64,000 nucleotides of DNA. Origin: Cytobacillus stercorigallinarum (GTDB lineage: Bacteria > Bacillota > Bacilli > Bacillales > Cytobacillaceae). The stretch spans positions 124,001 to 188,000 of the forward strand of contig NZ_JACSQT010000006.1 of assembly GCF_014836495.1 (NCBI RefSeq). Direction: 5' to 3'. Shown in pieces: positions 26,104 to 35,578 of the stretch. The notes under the pieces are model-generated. The model was not told the DNA's origin. It searched no databases and worked only from the letters and a program-made list of their open reading frames with translations. Position 1 is the stretch's first letter, and every line of letters starts with the position of its first letter. The translations under genes were made by a program, and so were the position numbers.

Positions 26104-27270
26104 ATGCAGTCGCTTAATGAAAACAGAAGGATCCATTCCATCGATGCGATGAGGGGATTCGCTTTATTCGGTATTTTAGTAGTCAATTTTTTATCTTTCC
26201 ATTCACCATATACGCATATAGATCCATTTAGTTATTGGGATACAGCAGGGGATAGTACGGTCTTTCCTATTATTGATGTATTTTTTCAAGCAAGTTTTTA
26301 TCCGTTATTTTCTTTATTATTTGGCTACGGTGTCATGATTTTAAAAGAAAGGGCAGAATTAAAAGGTGTCCATAGTCCATTATTACTCGCAAGAAGATTT
26401 CTATTTTTATTAATCATCGGATTATGTCACGCCTTATTCATTTGGCATGGAGATATTTTAGTTACCTATGCTATCGCAGGGTTTGCTCTTATTTTATTCA
26501 TAGAACTGTCAGGGAAACTGTTAATCTTACTTGGTTTACTCATTTATATCATTCCTAATCTACTATTAGTTGGGATATTATTTCTTACGTTATTCATAGA
26601 ACCAGATCTTTCGGCAATGATGACGACATCTGTTGGTGACATTGTTCAGGTATATCAATCAGGTACATGGCTAGAAATCGTGCGCCAGAATATAGATGAC
26701 TGGTTAATGAATACTAATTTGGCCACATTGCCCATTTTAATGATTAGTATTTTACCATTGTTTTTAATTGGAGCAGGGCTACGAAAGCTTCAAGTTATTG
26801 AAAAACTTGAACAAAGACGGATGACAGCGATTGTTCTTATGATTGTATTTCTTATTACTGGGTACCTTATTAAGCTATTACCATATTTCATTAGTCCTAA
26901 TTTAGCATTGCAATATGTACAAGATATCTTTGGTGGCCCACTCGTAGCGATTGGGTATAGCCTACTCATTCTTACGCTCGTTAATAGCAAAATAGGTATC
27001 ATCACAAAACCTTTACAAATAGTCGGGCGCTTGTCTATGACGAATTATTTAATCCAGTCAATTGTGGCTACATTTTTATTTTATAGCTATGGATTTGGAC
27101 TGTATGGCAATGTATCACTCCTGACGGGGACAATGATTGCGATTTTATTATACGTATGTCAAATTGTACTCAGCATGATATGGATGAAATATTTTGTATA
27201 TGGCCCATTTGAATGGTGTTGGAGATGGTTCACTTATTGGCAAAAGCCGTCTACATTTAAAAGAATCTGA
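26104..27270 (+). CDS. DUF418-family membrane protein (YeiB-like)
   Basis: This 388-residue protein has about ten hydrophobic segments. It begins with the family start RIHSIDAMRGFALFGILVVN and has the conserved IIGLCHALFIWHGDIL and, near the C-terminus, QIVGRLSMTNYLIQS, all hallmarks of DUF418/YeiB proteins. These are related in plan to membrane acyltransferases and are of unknown function, possibly transport. ATG 26104 follows a strong AGGAGGAATTT. No partner gene is coupled to it. Confidence 0.88.
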   Translation: MQSLNENRRIHSIDAMRGFALFGILVVNFLSFHSPYTHIDPFSYWDTAGDSTVFPIIDVFFQASFYPLFSLLFGYGVMILKERAELKGVHSPLLLARRFLFLLIIGLCHALFIWHGDILVTYAIAGFALILFIELSGKLLILLGLLIYIIPNLLLVGILFLTLFIEPDLSAMMTTSVGDIVQVYQSGTWLEIVRQNIDDWLMNTNLATLPILMISILPLFLIGAGLRKLQVIEKLEQRRMTAIVLMIVFLITGYLIKLLPYFISPNLALQYVQDIFGGPLVAIGYSLLILTLVNSKIGIITKPLQIVGRLSMTNYLIQSIVATFLFYSYGFGLYGNVSLLTGTMIAILLYVCQIVLSMIWMKYFVYGPFEWCWRWFTYWQKPSTFKRI

Positions 27271-27354
27271 AAGTAAGAGTCATCTATTATTCACAATCAT
27301 TTGCTAACATTTCAGTTAATTTACGCTATACTTATTTAAAAGGGGTGAAAGAGT

Positions 27355-28251
27355 GTGAAGTACATTACATATGAATACAATAATAAACAAGCTTACGGCG
27401 TACTTGTGAAAGATGAAAAAATGGTTTTACCTTTGCAGGAGGCTGCACAAAACAAAGGGGTATCGTTGCCAGAAGAATTAGTGGATGCCATCGGACATGA
27501 AAAATGGAGCGATACATTCATACGGCAATTAATAAGCGATGAAAATGAATCTGCCCAGTTGATTGCCTTAGAAGACGTTCAATTAAAAGCACCAATTCCA
27601 AGGCCGAAAAAGAATGTTTTCTGTGTAGGAAAAAACTATGCAGAACATGCAATTGAAATGGGAAGTGCAGCAGATATTCCTAAAGAAATGATTGTCTTTA
27701 CGAAATCACCTACAACAGTAGCTGCTCCAGATGAGGAAATCCCTCATTATCAACAACTAACAGAAATGTTAGATTATGAAGGAGAAGTAGGCGTTATTAT
27801 CGGCAAAAAAGGCAAAGGGATAGAAGAAGCCGAAGCGTTAGATTATGTGTTTGGTTATACAATTATTAATGATATAACAGCAAGAGATATTCAATCTAAA
27901 CATAAGCAATACTTTTTAGGGAAAAGCCTAGATCAATCATGTCCGATAGGTCCGTGGATTGTAGGGAAAGAAGAGTTAACAAATCCTAATGATTTGAGTA
28001 TTACCACTAAAGTCAATGGAGAAGTAAGACAAGATTCTCACACTTCAAAATTTATCTTTCCTATCGAGAAGATTATTCACATCCTTTCAAAAGGGATGAC
28101 GTTAGAACCAGGAGATATTATTGCCACAGGTACACCTGCTGGCGTTGGTAATGGCTTTAAACCACCACGCTTTCTAAAGCCTGGTGATCATATTGAAATT
28201 ACGGTTGAAGGTGTAGGGCAGCTATCTAATACAATAATGAGTATTAATTAA
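27355..28251 (+). CDS. yisK: Fumarylacetoacetate hydrolase family protein YisK
   Basis: This 298-residue enzyme has an FAH fold. The metal-binding region is recognisable in LDYEGEVGVIIGKKG and VFGYTIINDITARDIQ, and the active-site loop in CPIGPWIV. It aligns throughout with B. subtilis YisK, starting with AIEMGSAADIP and ending with GDIIATGTPAGVGNGF. YisK has been reported to act on oxaloacetate and to interact with the actin homologue Mbl; whether this holds here is inference. GTG 27355 follows AAAAGGGGTGA. yisL follows, as in B. subtilis. Confidence 0.93.
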   Translation: MKYITYEYNNKQAYGVLVKDEKMVLPLQEAAQNKGVSLPEELVDAIGHEKWSDTFIRQLISDENESAQLIALEDVQLKAPIPRPKKNVFCVGKNYAEHAIEMGSAADIPKEMIVFTKSPTTVAAPDEEIPHYQQLTEMLDYEGEVGVIIGKKGKGIEEAEALDYVFGYTIINDITARDIQSKHKQYFLGKSLDQSCPIGPWIVGKEELTNPNDLSITTKVNGEVRQDSHTSKFIFPIEKIIHILSKGMTLEPGDIIATGTPAGVGNGFKPPRFLKPGDHIEITVEGVGQLSNTIMSIN

Positions 28252-28364
28252 TCATTATTGTAAAGAATGGTAGTAATCTTTAGGCTTTATCTATTTGATT
28301 ATGGTATGATGTAAACGAATTATTTCTCTTAGTAAGAGAATAAGAAACTTAAGGGGGTTCTAAT

Positions 28365-28712
28365 GTGACACATGCACATTTAACAACATGGATCGTTGCC
28401 TTTATTTTATTCTTTGTTGCCTTATCATTGCAGAAAAATGGCAAAGATAAAGTGGTACATATGATTCTAAGATTATTTTACTTATTAATCATTGCCACAG
28501 GCGTAGGCATGCTTTTCTCAATTAATATTGATATTATGTATGTATTAAAAGCACTTGTTGGCTTATGGATCATCGCTATGTGGGAAATGATCTTAATTCG
28601 TAGTAAAAAAGGCGAAAAGCCAACCATCTTATGGGTACAATTAATTGTCGCTTTTTTACTTGTTCTATATTTAGGCTTAAGTTTGCCATTAGGATTTACA
28701 CCTTTTATGTAG
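28365..28712 (+). CDS. yisL: YisL family membrane protein (DUF1516)
   Basis: This 115-residue protein has four hydrophobic segments and matches YisL, a UPF0344/DUF1516 protein of unknown function: it starts THAHLTTWIVAFILFF and has the central VLKALVGLWIIAMWEM. It begins at GTG 28365 behind AAGGGGG and is followed by a terminator. The yisK-yisL order is the same as in B. subtilis. Confidence 0.92.
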   Translation: MTHAHLTTWIVAFILFFVALSLQKNGKDKVVHMILRLFYLLIIATGVGMLFSINIDIMYVLKALVGLWIIAMWEMILIRSKKGEKPTILWVQLIVAFLLVLYLGLSLPLGFTPFM

Positions 28713-28727
28713 GTGAAAAGAATCTGT

Positions 28728-28760
28728 GAAAGCTGCTGGTTTTAGCAGCTTTCTTTTTTT
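28728..28760 (+). terminator. Terminator after yisL
   Basis: A 10-bp perfect stem GAAAGCTGCT / AGCAGCTTTC with a 6-base loop is followed by seven T. Confidence 0.92.
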
Positions 28761-28859
28761 CGTGTCTTTAACTCGCCTTTTATGGTATTTTTAATCTAAT
28801 CATACTATATTTGTTTTAATGTTTTAGGTATTTAGCACTTATTTGAGCGAAGGAGCCAC

Positions 28860-29205
28860 TATTGGCACAGGTTCCATTATTTAGGGATTGACTAACGTTG
28901 TACAGATAAAAATCTCTACGAAATTGATTATAAAGTAAAAGCGATGGACGGTTATTGAATTAAATGAGAATGAGCCGATAAAAGAATTATAGAGTGTGAG
29001 AGGAAAGAGCTTTTCATTATTGTCAAAATAATAAACGTCAGGATCATGAAAAATTGAAATGAAATCTAAAGTATCAAACGTTAACGAATGTAAAAGTGGC
29101 TTTACTCTTGCAAAGAGGATACACGAAATGGCAGCTATACTATCAGGAATTGACAAAATGTACATATGTAGCTTGTAAAACCAGGTGCCATCGTTTATTT
29201 AAGTA
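28860..29205 (+). pseudogene. Possible decayed coding remnant
   Basis: This 345-base stretch has no intact gene, but the plus strand shows coding-like segments broken by stops and frame changes. Examples are IDYKVKAMDGY, then IELNENEPIKEL, then VNECKSGFTLAKRIHEMAA, and finally LVKPGAIVYLSNK in another frame. The family is not recognised. A 94-codon minus-strand frame (28881-29165) is present but looks like chance. The whole may also be plain intergenic DNA. Confidence 0.3.
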
Positions 29206-29220
29206 ACAAAGGAGGAACCG

Positions 29221-30963
29221 ATGATGGTCGATTCGTTTATTCAACAATTAACTGTCAATGATAGTAATCGAACAAAACAACTAATGATAGAGTGGCAAAA
29301 CTTAAAACAGTGCTATCATGCTTTGTTCCAAAATAACACAGAATCTATCTTTACTATTGATGTTGAGGGTCGATTTACAAGTGTCAATTCAGCTTTTGAG
29401 GAAAATTCAGGCTATCCAGCAAAGGAACTGATTGGTCTGCCATTTACTCGTTTATTTGATCATCGCCAGCTTCCGGTTATCACAGCTTTTTTTGACCGTG
29501 CAAAAATGGGGGAAACACAGAAATTACAAGCAGATATCATTGGGAAACTTGGTAAGAAAGACTTTTTTGATATTAAACTCATCCCAGTTATTCGAGATGA
29601 AAAGGTAAGTTGTATATATGGGATAGCTAAAAATGTTACAGAACTAAAGAAAATCGAAAATAAATTAACCGAATTATCGTACTATGATCATTTAACGGGA
29701 CTCCCAAATAAACATAGATTTACTGAACAATTAATCTCGTCAATGAAAAGAGCGAAAAAAAATCAGCAATCGTTTGCTTTACTATCTTTTGATATCGATC
29801 GTTTTAAAATAATTAACGAAAGTGTTGGTTATTTAATAGGCGATCAGATCATTAAGCAACTGGCTAATCGGGTCAATCAGGCATTACCAACAGATAGCTT
29901 TTTAGGCAGCTTTGGTGGAGACAGCTTTTTATGCTTATTACCTGAGAATATACAGACAGAAGAAATAATAAGACTCACACAGACTTTGCTTGAGGTTATC
30001 GATCGTCCCTTTGTTATTCAGCAGCAAGAGATTCATGTTACAGCAAGTTTCGGCATTAGTTTATACCCAAATGATGGGATGGATTCTGAGCAGCTAATGA
30101 AAAATGCTGACATAGCCATGCATCTTTCAAAAAAGAAAGGTGGTAATCAGTTAACTTTTTTTTCTGAAGAAATGAATGATGAAGTGTTAAAACGATTCGA
30201 GATGGAAGGCTATTTAAGAAAAGCGATAAAAAATCAGCAGTTCACACTTCATTACCAGCCCCTCGTTTGCTTAGAAAGTGGGGAGCTTTTTGGTAGTGAA
30301 GCATTAATAAGATGGCACCATCCCAATATTGGAAATGTCTCTCCGGCACAATTTATCCCTCTAGCAGAGGAAACAGGACTCATTAACGATATTGGCCAAT
30401 GGGTATTAAATGAAGCATGCAAGCAGAATAAATTATGGCATGATCAAGGTTTTACACATTTACAAATATCGGTTAATGTTGCTGCACGCCAATTTCAACA
30501 AAAGCATTTTGTTGAGGTTGTTAAAGATGCCCTGCTACAATCGGGCCTTCCACCAAGGTATTTAATTCTAGAATTAACAGAAAGTACGATGCTAAAAAAT
30601 AAAAAACATAGTATTGCAGTTATGACAGAGTTGCAAAGAATGGGCATTCGAGTATCAATTGATGATTTCGGTACAGGCTATTCCTCATTAAGTTATTTGA
30701 GGGATTTTCCAATTGATACATTAAAGATTGATCGTTCTTTTATACATAATTTACGTATGAATACATCTGACGCTGCGATTGTGAAGGCAATCATTACCAT
30801 GGGGAAGGGTTTGCAGATAAAAGTGCTAGCAGAGGGTGTAGAAACTGAAGAGCAAATGAAAGTGTTAAAAAAACTGGATTGCCACTTTGCTCAAGGATAT
30901 TTTTTTCAAAAGCCATTAGGTAATCAAGAATTTGAAAAAGGGTTGCAGCAACACTTATCATAA
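29221..30963 (+). CDS. PAS-GGDEF-EAL protein, probable c-di-GMP phosphodiesterase
   Basis: This 580-residue cytoplasmic protein has a PAS sensor domain (about 32-140), a GGDEF domain (about 155-315) and an EAL domain (about 325-575). The EAL site looks active: EALIRW at 360-365, ELTES, IDDFGTGYSS, LKIDRSF and AEGVETEEQ are all kept. The cyclase signature is altered to GGDSF at 232-236, and the upstream FKIINESVGY has Glu for the usual Asp, so cyclase activity is unlikely and the domain may instead bind GTP. ATG 29221 follows AAAGGAGGA. It lies where B. subtilis carries wprA, so it is an insertion or replacement. No signal peptide is present. Confidence 0.93.
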   Translation: MMVDSFIQQLTVNDSNRTKQLMIEWQNLKQCYHALFQNNTESIFTIDVEGRFTSVNSAFEENSGYPAKELIGLPFTRLFDHRQLPVITAFFDRAKMGETQKLQADIIGKLGKKDFFDIKLIPVIRDEKVSCIYGIAKNVTELKKIENKLTELSYYDHLTGLPNKHRFTEQLISSMKRAKKNQQSFALLSFDIDRFKIINESVGYLIGDQIIKQLANRVNQALPTDSFLGSFGGDSFLCLLPENIQTEEIIRLTQTLLEVIDRPFVIQQQEIHVTASFGISLYPNDGMDSEQLMKNADIAMHLSKKKGGNQLTFFSEEMNDEVLKRFEMEGYLRKAIKNQQFTLHYQPLVCLESGELFGSEALIRWHHPNIGNVSPAQFIPLAEETGLINDIGQWVLNEACKQNKLWHDQGFTHLQISVNVAARQFQQKHFVEVVKDALLQSGLPPRYLILELTESTMLKNKKHSIAVMTELQRMGIRVSIDDFGTGYSSLSYLRDFPIDTLKIDRSFIHNLRMNTSDAAIVKAIITMGKGLQIKVLAEGVETEEQMKVLKKLDCHFAQGYFFQKPLGNQEFEKGLQQHLS

Positions 30964-30970
30964 CAATGGA

Positions 30971-31018
30971 AAAAAGACTGTAGACGAGTTTGTAGAAAAG
31001 AGTGTCTACAGTCTTTTT
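30971..31018. terminator. Bidirectional terminator between the EAL gene and yisN
   Basis: A 15-bp perfect stem (30971-30985 / 31004-31018) encloses an 18-base loop. Its outer ends are A and T runs, so it can serve both convergent genes. Confidence 0.9.
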
Positions 31019-31030
31019 GGATGCCTATAT

Positions 31031-31603
31031 TTATCCAGAAGAAGATATTTTTTCAATGACCATTCTTTTTCCGCTATTTAAAGTAAATTCGAAACGATCC
31101 GTCTCTTTTTCATAATAAAAGAAATGATGCTGTACGCTACAAATATGCTCTTGATTATCAAAGATCATAAAATTAACACCGCTTTTTCTTGTTTCATCAC
31201 CGAAAAATGTCAACTGATTATAGCAGTATATACAATCAAAAATGGAGAAATCAATACTGTTTAAACTAGTGATGAATTGTACAAAGGCATCGTCATTTAC
31301 TTCTTCTAATAATGATTCTAATGAGAAAACGAGATGTTTTTTAATTCTTATCTGATCTTGATCCTTTAAATGAAGCAGATCACTACCGCAATGGATTTGA
31401 CCATTGAGTGATAATACGCCTTTTCGCCACCTTTTCAGTCTAAATACCTCAATTTCTTGTTGCCGGTATTCTTCTAATGAAGATGCATCATCTGTTTCTT
31501 TATCAAAAAATACCCACTGATTATTAATAAATTCAACATTCCCCTCCATATAGGCTCTTGATTGTTGATCTATTAAATTGAGTCGTTGTTGTCTTTTCAT
31601 CAT
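31031..31603 (-). CDS. yisN: YisN-like protein of unknown function
   Basis: This protein of about 190 residues is hydrophilic, with no signal or membrane segment. Its first half is helical and basic, the second half beta-rich (FFGDETRKSGVNFMIFD). It lies just before and divergent from asnO, as yisN does in B. subtilis, which is the main reason for the name. I start it at ATG 31603, with TGGAGG upstream; an earlier in-frame ATG at 31642 has no ribosome-binding site and overlaps the divergent promoter region. Its function is unknown. Confidence 0.6.
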   Translation of the reverse strand: MMKRQQRLNLIDQQSRAYMEGNVEFINNQWVFFDKETDDASSLEEYRQQEIEVFRLKRWRKGVLSLNGQIHCGSDLLHLKDQDQIRIKKHLVFSLESLLEEVNDDAFVQFITSLNSIDFSIFDCIYCYNQLTFFGDETRKSGVNFMIFDNQEHICSVQHHFFYYEKETDRFEFTLNSGKRMVIEKISSSG

Positions 31604-31808
31604 AAACCTCCAGTAAAAGTCTTTCACTCTATTTTTTGGCAATCTCCTGTTGTTTTATAACCTTTATCTAGGACAATTAACCATTTATTTTAGTTCGCAT
31701 AGAATAAATCCATGCATGATGTTCCGGGCAATTCCATTCGTTGACATCATTACTTATCCGCTTAAATATTGCTGCATCTATGATGCTCGTAGAAAGGGTG
31801 AAGAAGCC

Positions 31809-33656
31809 ATGTGTGGAATCACGGGCTGGGTTGACTTCAATACAAATATGCAAAATGAACGTCCGACACTAGAAAAAATGACGAATACTTTATCTAAAAG
31901 GGGTCCTGATGATACGAATATATTTACTTCTGGGCCAGCCGGATTTGGTCATAAGCGATTAGTCGTTGTTGATCCCGTTGGCGGGAAGCAACCAATGACA
32001 ATTGAAAAGAATCAAAATCGCTATACAATTTGTTACAATGGCGAACTTTATAATACAGAAGATTTAAGAAAAGATCTCCTTATAAAAGGATATTCGTTTA
32101 AGGGTCATTCTGATACAGAGGTTCTACTAACTTCTTACATTGAATGGGGAAAAAATTGCCTTCAATATTTAAATGGGATATTCGCCTTTGCGATTTGGGA
32201 TGAAAACGGTCAAGAACTTTTTATTGGTAGAGATCGATTAGGGGTTAAGCCGCTTTTTTATAGAGAGACAGTAAAGGGGTTACTGTTCGGTTCAGAAATA
32301 AAAGCGATCTTAGCACATCCAGAAGTAAAAACAGAAGTAGATAGAGAGGGGTTAGCAGAGGTATTCGGACTTGGACCATCTAGATCGCCAGGGTCAGGTG
32401 TTTTTCGTGGAGTGAAAGAGTTACGACCAGCACATGCACTAACCCTTTCACAACAAGGGTTAAAGATTTGGCGATATTGGAATGTAGAAAGTAAAAAACA
32501 TGAAGATTCTTTAGGAGAGACAGCTGAAAAAGTCCGCAATCTAGTGACAGACGCAGTCACTCGACAGCTTGTATCGGATGTTCCTTTATGTACGCTTTTA
32601 TCTGGTGGATTGGATTCAAGTGCGATTACAGCTATTGCAGCCACTGCATATCAAAAAGAAGGCAAACCACCATTAAAAACTTATAGTATTGATTACGAAG
32701 GCAATGATCAATTCTTTAAGGCCAACGATTTTCAACCAAATGCTGATGGCTTTTATATTAAGAAAATGTCAGACACTTTCCATACCATTCATCAGAATTG
32801 CATTATCTCACAGGAGGAGCTTGCCGCTCATTTAGTTGAAGCGGTTCATGTAAGAGATTTACCGGGTATGGCAGATATCGATTCTTCTCTGCTTTGGTTT
32901 TGTCGTGAAATTAAAAAAGAGCATGTGGTTAGTTTGTCAGGTGAATGTGCGGATGAGATTTTTGGAGGCTATCCATGGTTTCATCGTTCGGATGATCTTA
33001 GTCGAACTGGCTTCCCTTGGATGCGATCAATCGATGAAAGACAGCGCCTCCTGAAAGAAGATTGGAGAAAGAAATTAAACTTAAAAGATTATAGTATGGA
33101 TAAATTTAATCAAGCGATTGCTGAAACCCCACTTTTAGAAGGAGAAACATCAGAAGAAGCAAGAAGACGACAATTATTCTATATAAACATGCTCAGCTTT
33201 ATGACAACATTATTAGATCGTAAAGATAGAATGAGTATGGGAGCTAGTTTAGAAGTACGGGTTCCATTCGCAGATCATCGCTTAGTCGAATATGTATGGA
33301 ATATCCCATGGGATATGAAAATGCATGGCAATCGAGAAAAAGGAATTTTAAGGAAGGCGTTGGAAGGTGTATTGCCAAACGAGGTACTATACCGTAAAAA
33401 AAGTCCTTATCCGAAAACCCATAACCCTGCATATATTAGCATCGTGACAAAAATGTTGAATGAAGTGTTAGAAGATTCATCCTCTGTTCTTTTTGAATTA
33501 TTCGATGAAAAGAATTTACGAGAAATCGTGGCTACTGAAGGCTCTGCTTTTCAAGTGCCATGGTTTGGGCAATTAATGACTGGACCGCAGCTTCTCGCTC
33601 ATCTAGCACAAATTCATTATTGGTTTAAAGATTATAATATTAATATTATTGATTAA
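31809..33656 (+). CDS. asnO: Glutamine-hydrolysing asparagine synthetase (AsnO type)
   Basis: This 615-residue enzyme makes asparagine from aspartate, glutamine and ATP. The N-terminal class II amidotransferase needs a Cys directly after the initiator, and ATG 31809 gives MCGITGW, so the upstream in-frame ATG at 31650 is not the start; AGAAAGGGTGAAG lies ahead. The synthetase domain has the pyrophosphate loop LSGGLDSSAIT. Length and position next to yisN match AsnO, which in B. subtilis acts in sporulating cells. A terminator follows. Confidence 0.94.
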   Translation: MCGITGWVDFNTNMQNERPTLEKMTNTLSKRGPDDTNIFTSGPAGFGHKRLVVVDPVGGKQPMTIEKNQNRYTICYNGELYNTEDLRKDLLIKGYSFKGHSDTEVLLTSYIEWGKNCLQYLNGIFAFAIWDENGQELFIGRDRLGVKPLFYRETVKGLLFGSEIKAILAHPEVKTEVDREGLAEVFGLGPSRSPGSGVFRGVKELRPAHALTLSQQGLKIWRYWNVESKKHEDSLGETAEKVRNLVTDAVTRQLVSDVPLCTLLSGGLDSSAITAIAATAYQKEGKPPLKTYSIDYEGNDQFFKANDFQPNADGFYIKKMSDTFHTIHQNCIISQEELAAHLVEAVHVRDLPGMADIDSSLLWFCREIKKEHVVSLSGECADEIFGGYPWFHRSDDLSRTGFPWMRSIDERQRLLKEDWRKKLNLKDYSMDKFNQAIAETPLLEGETSEEARRRQLFYINMLSFMTTLLDRKDRMSMGASLEVRVPFADHRLVEYVWNIPWDMKMHGNREKGILRKALEGVLPNEVLYRKKSPYPKTHNPAYISIVTKMLNEVLEDSSSVLFELFDEKNLREIVATEGSAFQVPWFGQLMTGPQLLAHLAQIHYWFKDYNINIID

Positions 33657-33692
33657 AAAAAGAGGTGTTCCTTTTAATGGGGCACCTCTTTT
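33657..33692 (+). terminator. Terminator after asnO
   Basis: The stem AAAAAGAGGTG / CACCTCTTTT with extra G-U pairs near the loop starts directly after the stop codon. Confidence 0.85.
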
Positions 33693-33865
33693 GTCTACGA
33701 TATAAATAGGGGTTTCAACTGCCATTTATTAGTATTATACAAAAGAAATGTTACGATTTTAAATATTTTGTTCACTTCTGTTTGACGAAGTAACAACAAA
33801 CCGCTAATCTATAAGGGTTAACGTTTATGTAAAATAGAGACAAACTATCATTAAGGAGGAGAAAG

Positions 33866-35392
33866 ATGAAAAAGGTCATCACTCTCATCTTAATTCCGCT
33901 ATTACTTGTGTCAATGGTGCCAAGTGTATTAGCAGAAGAAAAACGAAGCTTACAGGATGAACTTATTTATTATGTTATGATTGATCGCTTTAGCAATGTA
34001 GATAGTAAGAATGATTACCATGTGGATGTGAAGGACCTTGAGGCGTTTCATGGTGGTGATTTTGTTGGTATTATTGAAAGACTTGATCATATTGAAGATT
34101 TAGGTATGACAACGATTGCTTTGAGCCCGATATTTGCAAACACCGATAAAGGATATCACGGCTATTGGGTTGAAGACTTTTATGAAACAGAAGAACATTT
34201 CGGAACACTGGAAGAATTTAAACGATTAGTAGAAGAAGCACACAAAAGAGACATCAATGTTATCATTGATTTTCCACTTAATTATGTGTCAGCTACTCAC
34301 CCATGGGTAGGCGACCCTACTAAATCAGATTGGTTGAAGGAATCTGATGAGATCTCAACACCAGATATGTTGACAAAAGATTGGTTAGCTGGTTTGCCAC
34401 AAATTAATTATAAGAACGAAGAAGCAGCAAAATATATTATCGACGCGGCTAAATGGTGGATAACAGAAACAGGTGTAGATGGTTATCGTTTAGAAGGCAT
34501 TCAGTTAATGGATCCAGTATTTCTTGAAAATTTTGTAGAAAGTGTAAAAGAAACAGATAACGAGTTTTTTATTTTAGGTGAAGTATGGTCAACAGACCGA
34601 CAAGAAATCGCCAAATATGAAAAGACAGGAATAGATAGCTTAACAGATTATGCTTCAACAACTAATATAAGGGAAGCATTTGTAAAACCGGATTTGTCAA
34701 TGACAGATACTATTAGTGACATTGATAGCAACATTGATACATATGAAGCACCAAATATGGTTACAAGACTAATTGATAGTCAAGATATGATTCGCTTTAC
34801 AAATCAGCCAATCGCATTAAATGAACATCCAGGACCAAGGTGGAGAACAGCGTTAACGTATTTGTTTACAACCCCTGGGATTCCAATGTTATATTACGGT
34901 AGTGAAATTGCGTTAATTGGGAATGAAACACCTGATAACCGCAGACAAATGGATTTTCGTACGGATCCTGAGTTAATTGAGTTCATCGGACAGCTGACAA
35001 CAGCAAGAGAAAAATTACCTTCTATTGCACAAGGAGATTTTACTCTTTTGCATGAAAGTGAAGGTTTTACAGTTTTCAAGAGACAATTTAAGGAAGAAAC
35101 TTCAGTTGTAGCCATCAATAATACAAGTGGTACAAAAGATTTAGTATTAACAGGTGAAGAGTTAGAGAATGATAAAGAGTTACGTGGATTATTAGCTGGT
35201 GGGTTAGTAAGAAGCAATGATCAAAATGAATATCATCTCGTCCTAGATCGAGAAGAAGCTGAAATTTATGTTCTTACTGAAAAGCAAGGGTTTAACTTTG
35301 TTTATGGAGCAACATTGTTATCCGTTTTACTCGCCTTCTTTGCCTTTTTATTCTTTGCTCGAAGAAGAGGTAGAAATCGTACAGAAGAATAG
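33866..35392 (+). CDS. Membrane-anchored GH13 family protein with altered active site
   Basis: This 508-residue protein has a signal peptide (residues 1-23, ending VLA-EE), a GH13 alpha-amylase barrel from about residue 30, a beta-rich C-terminal domain and a final membrane span near 478-498 followed by RRRGRNR, so it should be held on the outer face of the membrane. The usual GH13 residues are changed: region I reads DFPLNY (135-140; Tyr in place of His), region II reads DGYRLEG (205-211; Glu 210 where the nucleophile Asp is expected) and region IV reads DSQD (304-307; Gln in place of His). Only the acid/base Glu in LGEVW (E239), R208 and the final Asp remain. It may be catalytically impaired or a binding protein. 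Confidence 0.88.
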   Translation: MKKVITLILIPLLLVSMVPSVLAEEKRSLQDELIYYVMIDRFSNVDSKNDYHVDVKDLEAFHGGDFVGIIERLDHIEDLGMTTIALSPIFANTDKGYHGYWVEDFYETEEHFGTLEEFKRLVEEAHKRDINVIIDFPLNYVSATHPWVGDPTKSDWLKESDEISTPDMLTKDWLAGLPQINYKNEEAAKYIIDAAKWWITETGVDGYRLEGIQLMDPVFLENFVESVKETDNEFFILGEVWSTDRQEIAKYEKTGIDSLTDYASTTNIREAFVKPDLSMTDTISDIDSNIDTYEAPNMVTRLIDSQDMIRFTNQPIALNEHPGPRWRTALTYLFTTPGIPMLYYGSEIALIGNETPDNRRQMDFRTDPELIEFIGQLTTAREKLPSIAQGDFTLLHESEGFTVFKRQFKEETSVVAINNTSGTKDLVLTGEELENDKELRGLLAGGLVRSNDQNEYHLVLDREEAEIYVLTEKQGFNFVYGATLLSVLLAFFAFLFFARRRGRNRTEE

Positions 35393-35399
35393 TGAAAAG

Positions 35400-35432
35400 A
35401 GGATGCCGAATCTGTTGCGGCATCTTTTTTTT
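35400..35432 (+). terminator. Terminator after the GH13 gene
   Basis: The stem GATGCCG / CGGCATC with a 9-base loop is followed by eight T. Confidence 0.87.
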
Positions 35433-35525
35433 GTAGCAGTAATAGCTGAAATTTGATCGGTTATGTGTATTTCAATGAACTGTACTATTCTCATGGCTTA
35501 CACTACTTTTAGTGGGGCAGAGGGG

Positions 35526-35549
35526 AAAGGGATTATTAAGAATCCCTTT
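35526..35549. terminator. Hairpin at the 3' end of the SDR gene
   Basis: A 9-bp perfect stem AAAGGGATT / AATCCCTTT with a 6-base loop lies 30 bases past the SDR stop on the minus strand. The T tract after it is poor, so termination is only likely. Confidence 0.5.
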
Positions 35550-35578
35550 TAGTCTTGTCCACTTTACCTTCGTATTCC

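Noticed and set aside
28881..29165. 94-codon minus-strand frame
   Set aside because: It has no ribosome-binding site, unlikely composition and no recognised motif; plus-strand remnants explain the region better.
31650..31808. N-terminal extension of asparagine synthetase
   Set aside because: Class II amidotransferases need Cys right after the initiator Met; ATG 31809 gives exactly that, and AGAAAGGGTGAAG lies ahead of it.
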